A DNA stretch of 21,512 nucleotides from JBHHZJ01 sp046758005 (GTDB lineage: Bacteria; Pseudomonadota; Alphaproteobacteria; Kiloniellales; J153): the NCBI GenBank assembly GCA_046758005.1, contig JBHHZJ010000063.1:1-21512 (forward strand), written 5' to 3'. Below are positions 15,559 to 21,512 of this stretch, piece after piece. Below the pieces are notes generated by a model. The model had not been told where the DNA came from. It saw only the letters and a list, made by a program, of their open reading frames with translations, and searched no databases. Within the stretch, counting starts at the first letter, position 1. Each line of letters begins with the position of its first letter. Both the position numbers and the translations under genes were made by a program.

Positions 15559-16431
15559 TCACTCGGCCGCCGCCTGCTCCTGAAGCAGCTCGAAGAAGGC
15601 CCGCACCGGGCGCACCGGGCGGCGTTCCTCGAGGCAGGCGGCGTACTCGACGGCGCCGAGCGTCACGTCGCGCAGGACCAAGCGGTGCAGACGGTCGTCG
15701 CGGCCGAATTCGCTTTCGAAGACGACGCCGACGCCGAGGCCCGCCGCGACCGCCTCGCGGACCGCCTCGCGGCTGCCGATCTCCAGCACGTGGCCCGGCT
15801 TGATGCCGGCGGCGGCGATGGCGCTGTCGAAGACCGCCCGGGTTCTCGATCCGCTCTCGCGCAGGACGAGTCGCTGGCCGGTCAGCTCCGCGAGGCGGAT
15901 GCTGCGGCGGTTCGCCCAGGGATGGCCGCGGTCGACGAAGACGATCAGGCGGTCGCGCCGGAACGGGACGGCATGGAGCCGCGCGTCCGGCGCGATGTCG
16001 GCCAGCACCGCGACGTCGCAGCGCCGGCGCAGGAGGTCCTCCAGGACGCGCTCCGAGTTGCCGAAGGCGAGCGACAGGCGGATCCCCGGGTGCCGCCGGC
16101 TGAAGGCCGCGACCATCGGGATGACGTGGTAGGGCGCATCGGCGCCCACGCGCAGCTGCCCGCCCATCAGGCCGCGCGCCGAGGCGAGCAACTGCTCGGC
16201 CTCGGCCTCCTGGTTGAACAGGCGACGCGTGATGTCGAACAGGGCGCGGCCCAGGTCGGTCAGCCCGACGCCCCGGCCGCGCCGATCGAACAGCTTCACC
16301 CCGTATCGCTCCTCGAGCGCCCGGACCTGGGCCGAGAGAGTCGGCTGGCTGACGTGCAGGGCCGCGGCCGCGCGGCTGAATCCTCCCTCGGCCGCGACCG
16401 CGTGAAACGCCCGGAGGTGCGTGTGACTCAT
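15559..16431 (-). CDS. LysR-family regulator, probably controlling AEP catabolism (290 aa)
   Basis: The protein has a winged helix-turn-helix at about 1-60 (LRAFHAVAAEGGFSRAAAAL, then HVSQPTLSAQVRALEE) and a LysR substrate-binding domain from about 88 (GGQLRVGADAPYHVIPMV). It matches the style of the LysR proteins associated with aminoethylphosphonate catabolism (TIGR03339 type), and it is divergent from phnW, the usual position for that regulator. The effector is probably AEP or a pathway intermediate. Starts at 16431 or 16437 (two extra residues) are both possible. Neither has a Shine-Dalgarno, and a perfect TATAAT (16454-16449) lies only 11-18 nt upstream, so the message may be leaderless or nearly so. 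The other end converges on the hemerythrin gene. Confidence 0.87.
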   Translation of the reverse strand: MSHTHLRAFHAVAAEGGFSRAAAALHVSQPTLSAQVRALEERYGVKLFDRRGRGVGLTDLGRALFDITRRLFNQEAEAEQLLASARGLMGGQLRVGADAPYHVIPMVAAFSRRHPGIRLSLAFGNSERVLEDLLRRRCDVAVLADIAPDARLHAVPFRRDRLIVFVDRGHPWANRRSIRLAELTGQRLVLRESGSRTRAVFDSAIAAAGIKPGHVLEIGSREAVREAVAAGLGVGVVFESEFGRDDRLHRLVLRDVTLGAVEYAACLEERRPVRPVRAFFELLQEQAAAE

Positions 16432-16454
16432 AGACATATACTATATCTATTATA
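16430..16454. promoter_or_regulatory. LysR/phnW divergent control region: inverted repeat and minus-strand -10 box
   Basis: ATAGA (16430-16434) and TCTAT (16446-16450), 11 nt apart, frame a mostly palindromic AT-rich segment, the size and form of a LysR-type recognition site. On the minus strand TATAAT occupies 16454-16449, with TTGCAT at 16479-16474 as a possible -35 (19-nt spacer). On the plus strand TATTAT (16448-16453) could be a -10 for phnW. The inverted repeat overlaps the start of the regulator gene, consistent with autorepression. Confidence 0.45.
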
Positions 16455-16536
16455 AACAACATGGATTTGACTTATGCAAGCCCCGGCTCGATCAAGGGGC
16501 CGGAACCTGCTCGATCCGAACGCGAGGCCCAACGCC

Positions 16537-17706
16537 ATGGCATCCCGCACGAAGACGCAGGCCGCGCCTCCGCCGGCCGCTTCCCCCACGGGGGATCCCT
16601 GGCTGCTCACGCCGGGGCCGCTGACAACCTCGCCCACGATCAAGGAGGCGATGCTCCACGACTACGGCTCCCGGGATCGGCATTTCATCGCCGTGAACCG
16701 GCGCATCCGCGAGCGGCTGGTCGCGATCGCGGCCGCGCAGGGCACGCACGTCTGCGTGCCGTTGCAGGGCAGCGGCACCTTCGTCGTCGAGGCGATGCTC
16801 GGCAACTTCGTGCCCCGCGACGGCAAGGTTCTGATCCTGATCAACGGCGCCTACGGCCGGCGCATGGCGCGAATCTGCGAGTATTACGGCCGCAACCATG
16901 CCGTCCAGGAGACGCCGGAGGACGTTCCGGTCGACCCGGAGGGGCTCGACCGGGTGCTGGCGGCCGATCCCGCGGTCACCCATGTGGCGGTGGTCCATTG
17001 CGAGACGACCTCCGGCATCCTCAACCCGCTCGAGGCGGTCGCCGAGGTGACGGCCCGGCACCGCCGCGGCCTGCTCATCGACGCCATGAGCGCCTTCGGC
17101 GCGATCCCGCTGGACGTGCGCCGGGCGCGGTTCGACGCCGTGGTCGCTTCGTCCAACAAGTGCCTGGAGGGCTCTCCGGGCCTCGGCTTCTGCATCGCGC
17201 GCAAGGAGGCGCTGGAAGCGGCCAAGGGCAATTCGCCCTCGCTCTCGCTCGACCTCTACGATCAATGGACCGCGATGGAGCGGAACGGCCAGTGGCGCTT
17301 CACGCCGCCGACCCACTGCATCCTGGCGCTCGACAAGGCGCTCGACGAGTTCGACGCCGAGGGTGGCGTGGCCGGGCGCGGCGCCCGCTACCGAGAGAAC
17401 TGCCGCACCCTGGTCGAGGGCATGCGCGCCCTGGGCTTTCAGACGCTGCTTCCGGACGCCCTGCAGGCGCCGGTCATCGTGACGTTCCATATCCCGAGCG
17501 ACCCCAACTTCGCCTTCGAGGTGTTTTACGAGAAGTTGCGCGAGAAGGGCTACGTCATCTACCCCGGCAAGCTGACGGTGGCGGATTCCTTCCGCATCGG
17601 CTGCATCGGCCGTCTCGGCGCGGAGCAGATGCGCGGCGCGCTGAGGGCCGTCAAGGAAGCGGTCGATGAGATGGGGGTCAAGAGCTGCGTCCCCGCGGCC
17701 GCGTGA
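16537..17706 (+). CDS. phnW: 2-aminoethylphosphonate:pyruvate aminotransferase (389 aa)
   Basis: This PLP enzyme transfers the amino group of AEP to pyruvate, giving phosphonoacetaldehyde and alanine. Class V aminotransferase features are clear: TPGPLTTS (25-32), HCETTSGILNP (154-164), Asp182 in LIDAMSAFGAIP and the PLP lysine Lys208 in ASSNKCLEGSPGLGF. The length is near the normal 360-370 aa plus a short N-terminal extension rich in Ala and Pro. The start was set at ATG 16537, with GCGAGG upstream; the frame is open to ATG 16474 (410 aa), but that start has no ribosome-binding site. The phnX gene follows after 55 nt. It is divergent from the LysR gene. Confidence 0.94.
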   Translation: MASRTKTQAAPPPAASPTGDPWLLTPGPLTTSPTIKEAMLHDYGSRDRHFIAVNRRIRERLVAIAAAQGTHVCVPLQGSGTFVVEAMLGNFVPRDGKVLILINGAYGRRMARICEYYGRNHAVQETPEDVPVDPEGLDRVLAADPAVTHVAVVHCETTSGILNPLEAVAEVTARHRRGLLIDAMSAFGAIPLDVRRARFDAVVASSNKCLEGSPGLGFCIARKEALEAAKGNSPSLSLDLYDQWTAMERNGQWRFTPPTHCILALDKALDEFDAEGGVAGRGARYRENCRTLVEGMRALGFQTLLPDALQAPVIVTFHIPSDPNFAFEVFYEKLREKGYVIYPGKLTVADSFRIGCIGRLGAEQMRGALRAVKEAVDEMGVKSCVPAAA

Positions 17707-17761
17707 CTCGAACTCGGCGGGCGAGCCCTCGCCCCGCCAGGCGAATCGGAAGGAGCGGACC

Positions 17762-18610
17762 ATGAGCCCGAGATCGGACTACGTGTACACCCGAAGCTAC
17801 CGCGGCAAGGTCAAGGCGATCATCCTGGACTGGAGCGGCACCACCGCCGACGCCTACGTGCTCGCCCCTGCGGTCGTCTTCGTCGAGGTGTTCAAGAAGC
17901 ACGGCGTGGAGATTTCCATGGCGGAGGCGCGCGGCCCCATGGGCCTGCGCAAGGACCTGCACATCAAGGCGCTGACGGAGGTTCCCGAAATCCGCGAACG
18001 GTGGACCTCGGTCCACGGCAAGGACCCGGACCAGGGCGACGTGGATCGCATGTTCGCGGATTTTGTGCCCATGCAGCTCGAGTGCCTGCGCCAGTACACC
18101 AAGCTTTTGCCCGGCGTGGCCGAGACGACGCAGAAGTTTCAGAGTCAGGGGATCAAGATCGGCAGCTCGACCGGCTTCGTGCGCAGCATGGTCGACATCC
18201 TGGAGGAGGACGCGAAGGCGCAAGGCTACGTGCCCGACGCCTCGGTCGCCGGCGACGAGGTGATCAACGGCGCGCGGCCCAAGCCGTTCATGGTCTACCG
18301 CAACCTGGATCTCCTCGACGTGCATCCGATCCAGTCGGTGGTGAAGGTCGACGACACGGTCTCGGGCGTCGGCGAGGCGCTGGAGGCGGGCTGCTGGGGC
18401 GTCGGGATCGCGCGCTACAGCAACTACATGAACGTCGATACGTTCGAGCAGGCCGAGAGCATGCCCGAGGCGGAGGTCCAGCGGCGGCTGGAGCACACCC
18501 GGGAGATCCTCAGAAAGGCCGGCGCCCACTACGTCATCGACGTGTTCTCCGAGCTTCCCGCGGTGATCGACGACGTCAACGCGCGGCTGGCCCGGGGCGA
18601 GAAGCCGTAA
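17762..18610 (+). CDS. phnX: Phosphonoacetaldehyde hydrolase (phosphonatase), 282 aa
   Basis: The enzyme cleaves the C-P bond of phosphonoacetaldehyde to acetaldehyde and phosphate. It is a HAD-superfamily enzyme: nucleophile Asp23 in IILDWSGTTAD, and the Schiff-base lysine Lys64 in ARGPMGLRKDLHI. The 41-residue distance between them equals that between Asp12 and Lys53 of the Bacillus cereus enzyme. VVKVDDTVSGVGEALEAGCW (about 197-216) supplies the acidic Mg2+-binding motif. ATG 17762 has an AAGGAG Shine-Dalgarno at ideal spacing; the open frame upstream overlaps phnW and was not used. It is flanked by phnW (55-nt gap) and the class III PLP gene (56-nt gap). Confidence 0.95.
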   Translation: MSPRSDYVYTRSYRGKVKAIILDWSGTTADAYVLAPAVVFVEVFKKHGVEISMAEARGPMGLRKDLHIKALTEVPEIRERWTSVHGKDPDQGDVDRMFADFVPMQLECLRQYTKLLPGVAETTQKFQSQGIKIGSSTGFVRSMVDILEEDAKAQGYVPDASVAGDEVINGARPKPFMVYRNLDLLDVHPIQSVVKVDDTVSGVGEALEAGCWGVGIARYSNYMNVDTFEQAESMPEAEVQRRLEHTREILRKAGAHYVIDVFSELPAVIDDVNARLARGEKP

Positions 18611-18666
18611 GCCTGCGGCGGCCGGCGCCGGGCGAGAGCGGACCCGCTCGAGCGGGAAGGGGCGCG

Positions 18667-20067
18667 ATGAGCAAGGCGCGGCGAAATGCCGGCCGGTTCG
18701 GCCCGCGCCAATCGGAAGGCGAGACCAACTTTTCCGAACGCCGGCGCCGCTGGGCGGGGCGCAGCCTGGATGCGGCGGCAAAGGCGCTGGTGGCGGAGGA
18801 CGAACAATATTTCCTGCACCAGGCGCTCTCGACGCCGTGCCTGACCGCGATCCGCAAGGCCGAAGGCATCTGGATCGAGGACGTTCAGGGCCGGCGCTTC
18901 ATGGACTTCCACGGCAACAACGTGCACCAGATCGGCTACGGCCATCCGCGCCTGATCGCGGCGATCAAGCGGCAGCTCGACGAGCTGCCGTTCGCGCCCC
19001 GGCGGTTCACCTGCGAGCCGGCGGTGGCGCTCGCGCGCAAGCTGGCCGAGATCGCGCCCGGCGAGCTGGGCAAGGTCCTGTTCGCCACCGGCGGCTCGGA
19101 CGCCATCGAAATCGCCTTGAAGATCGCCCGGGCGGCGACCGGCCGGTTCAAGACCGTTTCGTTCTGGGATTCCTTCCACGGGTCGGGCTTCGGCGCGGCC
19201 TCGGTGGGCGGGGAGCAGCTGTTCCATTCCGGCGCCATCGGCCCGCTGCTGGCGGGCGCCGAGCACGTCGCGCCGTTTACGTGCTACCGCTGTCCCTACG
19301 GCTACCCGGACCGGGACGGGCGGCCGCAGCTCGATCTGTGCCACACGACGTGCGCGAGCTTCGTCGACTACGTGCTGGACAAGGAGGGCGACGTGGCGGC
19401 GGTGGTCGCCGAGCCCATCCGCTCGGTCCCCACCGTGCCGCCGCCCGGCTTCTGGCAGATCGTGCGCCGGGCCTGCGACGAGCACGGGGCGCTGCTGATC
19501 TTCGACGAGATCCCGACCGCCCTCGGCCGGACCGGGCGCATGTTCGCCTGCGAGCACGAGGGCGTGGCGCCGGACATCCTGGTGCTCGGCAAGGGCCTGG
19601 GCGGCGGCGCCCTGCCCATCGCGGCGGCGGTGTGCCGGCCGGATCTCGACGTGGCGGGATCTTACGCCTTCGGCCATTACACGCACGAGAAGAACCCGGT
19701 CACGGCGCGTGCGGCGCTGACGACCCTCCAGATCGTCGAGGACGAGGGCCTGGTCGAGCGGGCGGCGCGGCTCGGCGCGCGGGCGCTCGCGCGGCTCGAG
19801 GAGATGAAGGCGCGCCACCCGCTCATCGGCGACGTGCGCGGCCGGGGCCTGCTGCTCGGCGTGGAACTCGTGCGCGACCGTGAAAGCAAGCAGCCGGCGG
19901 GCGAGGCCGCCGAATCCGTGCTTTACCGGGCGCTCGATCGGGGCTTGAGCTTCAAGATCGCCATGGGCAACGTGCTGAGCCTCACCCCGCCGCTGGTCAT
20001 ATCCGAGGCCGACCTCGACCGCGCGCTGGACATCCTCGAGGCGTGCATCGCGGAGGAGGCGGCGTAG
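18667..20067 (+). CDS. pbfA: Class III PLP enzyme, probably (R)-1-hydroxy-2-aminoethylphosphonate ammonia-lyase (466 aa)
   Basis: By sequence this is a class III aminotransferase-fold protein: ATGGSDAIEIALKIAR (140-155) contacts the phosphate, Asp280 in LLIFDEIPTALGRTG binds the pyridine nitrogen, and Lys309 in LVLGKGLGGG is the PLP lysine. A cysteine-rich segment, CYRCPYGYP (206-214) and later CHTTC (225-229), resembles the phospho-lyase/PbfA branch. PbfA enzymes convert (R)-1-hydroxy-2-aminoethylphosphonate to phosphonoacetaldehyde and ammonia, and are typically encoded beside phnW and phnX, exactly as here. ATG 18667 has GGAAGGGG upstream. Alternatives are a true aminotransferase for AEP-like substrates or an aspartate-aminotransferase-like enzyme of unrelated role; context favours PbfA. 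A strong terminator follows 94 nt after the stop. Confidence 0.75.
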   Translation: MSKARRNAGRFGPRQSEGETNFSERRRRWAGRSLDAAAKALVAEDEQYFLHQALSTPCLTAIRKAEGIWIEDVQGRRFMDFHGNNVHQIGYGHPRLIAAIKRQLDELPFAPRRFTCEPAVALARKLAEIAPGELGKVLFATGGSDAIEIALKIARAATGRFKTVSFWDSFHGSGFGAASVGGEQLFHSGAIGPLLAGAEHVAPFTCYRCPYGYPDRDGRPQLDLCHTTCASFVDYVLDKEGDVAAVVAEPIRSVPTVPPPGFWQIVRRACDEHGALLIFDEIPTALGRTGRMFACEHEGVAPDILVLGKGLGGGALPIAAAVCRPDLDVAGSYAFGHYTHEKNPVTARAALTTLQIVEDEGLVERAARLGARALARLEEMKARHPLIGDVRGRGLLLGVELVRDRESKQPAGEAAESVLYRALDRGLSFKIAMGNVLSLTPPLVISEADLDRALDILEACIAEEAA

Positions 20068-20161
20068 CGGGTGCATTCATAAAGGCGTTCGGTCCGCCCC
20101 GCAGACGGCCGCCTGTAGCCAACGGCCGCTCTAAGAGCATGTGAATCAGGCCGCGACTTTG

Positions 20162-20188
20162 GGGGCGGTCCTGGGACCGCCCCTTTTT
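20162..20188 (+). terminator. Rho-independent terminator of the phnW-phnX-pbfA operon
   Basis: GGGGCGGTC (20162-20170) pairs with GACCGCCCC (20175-20183) around a 4-nt loop, followed immediately by TTTTT (20184-20188). The minus side lacks a T-tract, so the terminator acts in the plus direction only. It lies 94 nt after the pbfA stop. The rest of 20068-20272 shows nothing else convincing. Confidence 0.9.
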
Positions 20189-20272
20189 GAAGCTGTGATC
20201 CATCGTGCGACGCAAGGGCAGTGGCTGCAACCTAGAACCACCGCCTCTATCATACGCGTTCGGCGGAGCCCC

Positions 20273-20695
20273 TTAGTCCGCCTTGATCATCATGGGCTTG
20301 CCGACATCTCCGACCTGGAAGACCACGAGTTCGAGATCGTCGGAGGTGCTCAAGTTCTTCCCCTGCATCACATCGTTGAGCGGCTCTGGATAAATCTGGC
20401 CCGCTTTGTACGTTTCGGTGCCACCTTTTGTCGTCACGGTAAGCTCGCCCTTGAGCACGTAGACGAATACCGGCCCGGGGTGATAATGCCGGCCCCCGAC
20501 GAACCCCGGAGGGATCGCGAAGTGCTTGATGATCACTTCCTTCCCCTCCACGCCGGGCAGGGCCGCCTTGTGGAGCGTCTCTACCTTTGCCTTTGAAACG
20601 TACTCCTGTTGAGCATCGGCGCCGTTAAAGCTGGCCATTCCCATGAGCATGGCCGCTGCCAGTGCTGTACCGCCTAGGTAATTTGATCGCTGCAT
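20273..20695 (-). CDS. Exported cupin-domain protein (140 aa)
   Basis: A small single-domain cupin with a signal peptide (residues 1-28, ending NGADA before QQ). The first cupin motif is GGRHYHPGPVFVYVLKGEL (67-85), with His70 and His72 as metal ligands; the Glu usual later in the motif is replaced by a hydrophobic residue. The second motif is around AGQIYPEPLNDVM (98-110). Proteins of this type are exported and of unknown substrate. ATG 20695 was chosen because GGAGGG lies just upstream of it, inside the slightly longer frame that opens at 20707. It is convergent with the phn operon, separated by its terminator. Base composition is visibly less GC-biased than in the phn genes. No link to phosphonate use is evident. 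Confidence 0.82.
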   Translation of the reverse strand: MQRSNYLGGTALAAAMLMGMASFNGADAQQEYVSKAKVETLHKAALPGVEGKEVIIKHFAIPPGFVGGRHYHPGPVFVYVLKGELTVTTKGGTETYKAGQIYPEPLNDVMQGKNLSTSDDLELVVFQVGDVGKPMMIKAD

Positions 20696-20860
20696 CTTTC
20701 CCTCCATTTACAGATGCGGGTCCCGGGCACTGCACGCGTCTCCAGCTCGTTATGGCCCAAGAGGCGATGATGGCCGATCAGATCGGCGGCCAGGACAGCG
20801 GACCCGTCCGATCCACGGCCTCCCACCCTCGTCAGGTGGACGCGAAAACGCGACGCATTA

Positions 20861-21109
20861 TCATATCTTGCATTTCATGGGAAAGGTAGCCGGGCAGCCC
20901 GAATCGTGTAGCAACGCACGAGCGAGGGAAATCCTCATTGCCTGATACGACCACTTTGTCAGGTCAGGTCTAGACTCCAAGATCGAGCAGAGGCGTATCG
21001 CATCGCGTGCTACGTCGCCTTTGGGCCATGAGCTGCCTTCGGGGACGCCGCCCCAATCTCGAACCCACTCCCGTTTATGAGGACACGCCCGGCCTCCCGC
21101 GCCGTTCAT
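20861..21109 (-). CDS. Doubtful hypothetical ORF (82 aa)
   Basis: An open minus-strand frame whose C-terminal 60 residues have natural-looking composition (for example SSWPKGDVARDAIRLCS and LTKWSYQAMRISLARALL), unlike the Arg/Pro-rich shadow frames elsewhere. No Shine-Dalgarno precedes the Met at 21109, and no family is recognised. It may be a remnant rather than a working gene. The remaining non-coding stretch 20708-20860 contains the upstream region of the cupin gene and nothing else identifiable. Confidence 0.2.
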   Translation of the reverse strand: MNGAGGRACPHKREWVRDWGGVPEGSSWPKGDVARDAIRLCSILESRPDLTKWSYQAMRISLARALLHDSGCPATFPMKCKI

Positions 21110-21512
21110 GCCGCGCGCCGGCCGAGCCCGGTGCCGAGCGCGAGGCCGAGGGCGAACAGGACCGTCGCGTCCACGAAAACGGGGCAACTCCAATTCTTAA
21201 CCGGCATCGCCCACAAGCGGGTGGAGATCCGGCCTACCTGAGCCGCCGCCGCTTTCGAAAAACGTCGCAAGCACCCGCGGGTTCACGGCGGTCAGCACGA
21301 TGGGGGCGCCGTCCGAATCAACCGCCGAGACTGTGATGGTGGCCGACGTCCCCTCAATCAAAGTTTGCGCCCCAACGGCATCGAGCACGGGCGCCCAGTG
21401 GCTGGTTTGCGGTCCGGCTATTAAGAAGAACCTCTTGCAGTTCGGTCAGGGTCCGCCGATCCCGCCGATGACGAGGAGTTGGTTGGCCGGCACATTGGTA
21501 AGGGTCAGGCGC
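21106..21512 (-). pseudogene. Degraded surface-protein gene fragment with an Ig-like/cadherin-like repeat
   Basis: On the minus strand one frame reads from the window edge through LTLTNVPANQLLVIGGIGG, hits TGA at 21448-21446, and continues in the same frame with APVLDAVGAQTLIEGTSA, then TITVSAVDSDGAPIVLTAVN, to a stop at 21197. The pattern PVLD-x(4)-Q-T-x(2)-EG-x(3)-T-x-TVSA-x-D-x-DG is typical of bacterial Ig-like or cadherin-like repeats, which normally run on for about 80-100 residues; here the repeat is cut short. In another frame, 21207-21106 ends with a hydrophobic segment, ATVLFALGLALGTGLG, followed by RR, which vaguely resembles a C-terminal sorting anchor. The in-frame stop and frame change suggest gene decay, but the gene is cut by the window end, so sequence error cannot be excluded. 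Confidence 0.4.

Noticed and set aside
16474..16536. Longer phnW start at ATG 16474 (410 aa)
   Set aside because: No Shine-Dalgarno upstream, the added residues have no counterpart in PhnW, and the segment overlaps the regulatory region; ATG 16537 fits better.
18529..20076. 515-aa minus-strand frame antisense to the class III PLP enzyme
   Set aside because: It is a shadow of a gene with intact PLP-binding residues; no start signal or family.
20131..20160. AGAGCATGTGAATCA resembling, in reverse complement, the GATTCACGTGA part of the 130-nt repeat
   Set aside because: Only a short imperfect match without the hairpin arms; not enough to call a third copy.

Overview
The window is GC-rich DNA with tightly packed, well-formed genes, purine-rich Shine-Dalgarno sequences and occasional GTG starts. 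Gene content and protein style suggest an alphaproteobacterium, perhaps a Rhodospirillales-like soil or plant-associated organism. This is inference: no rRNA, tRNA or other taxonomic marker is present.

Left part (1-2889): a 130-nt structured repeat, then two small minus-strand genes for exported proteins (an EF-hand protein and a lipoprotein). A gene-poor, locally AT-rich stretch follows. It carries a good candidate for an orphan small RNA (consensus-like promoter, perfect GC hairpin plus T-tract terminator, about 140 nt) and, upstream of it, an array of short inverted repeats built on alternating TTAGG/CCTAA units. A minus-strand MDR-family (enoyl reductase/quinone oxidoreductase-like) gene closes this part.

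Aromatic amino acid catabolism (3041-7194): a four-gene plus-strand operon for the homogentisate route: 4-hydroxyphenylpyruvate dioxygenase, phenylalanine 4-hydroxylase, homogentisate 1,2-dioxygenase and a fumarylacetoacetase-family hydrolase. Catalytic metal ligands are recognisable in all four. The tyrosine aminotransferase and maleylacetoacetate isomerase steps are not encoded here. A second, about 95% identical copy of the 130-nt repeat begins a few bases after the last stop codon.

Middle (7385-10699): a LOG/TIGR00730-type nucleotide-binding protein, a small rhodanese, and a Na+/phosphate cotransporter-like protein with a PhoU-like C-terminus.

Aminoethylphosphonate (AEP) island (10853-20067): a periplasmic binding protein, an ABC ATPase and a fused two-domain permease of the AEP-uptake type; a hemerythrin-domain protein; a LysR regulator of the phosphonate-associated type; then, divergent from the regulator, phnW, phnX and a class III PLP enzyme best explained as PbfA. 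Together they would import AEP, transaminate it to phosphonoacetaldehyde (PhnW), hydrolyse that to acetaldehyde and phosphate (PhnX), and feed the hydroxylated analogue (R)-1-hydroxy-2-aminoethylphosphonate into the same intermediate (PbfA). A textbook rho-independent terminator follows. The phosphate transporter just upstream of the island may be a functional neighbour, because the pathway releases phosphate.

Right end (20273-21512): a small exported cupin on the minus strand, then a lower-quality stretch with what looks like the debris of a surface protein (an Ig-like/cadherin-like repeat interrupted by a stop codon).
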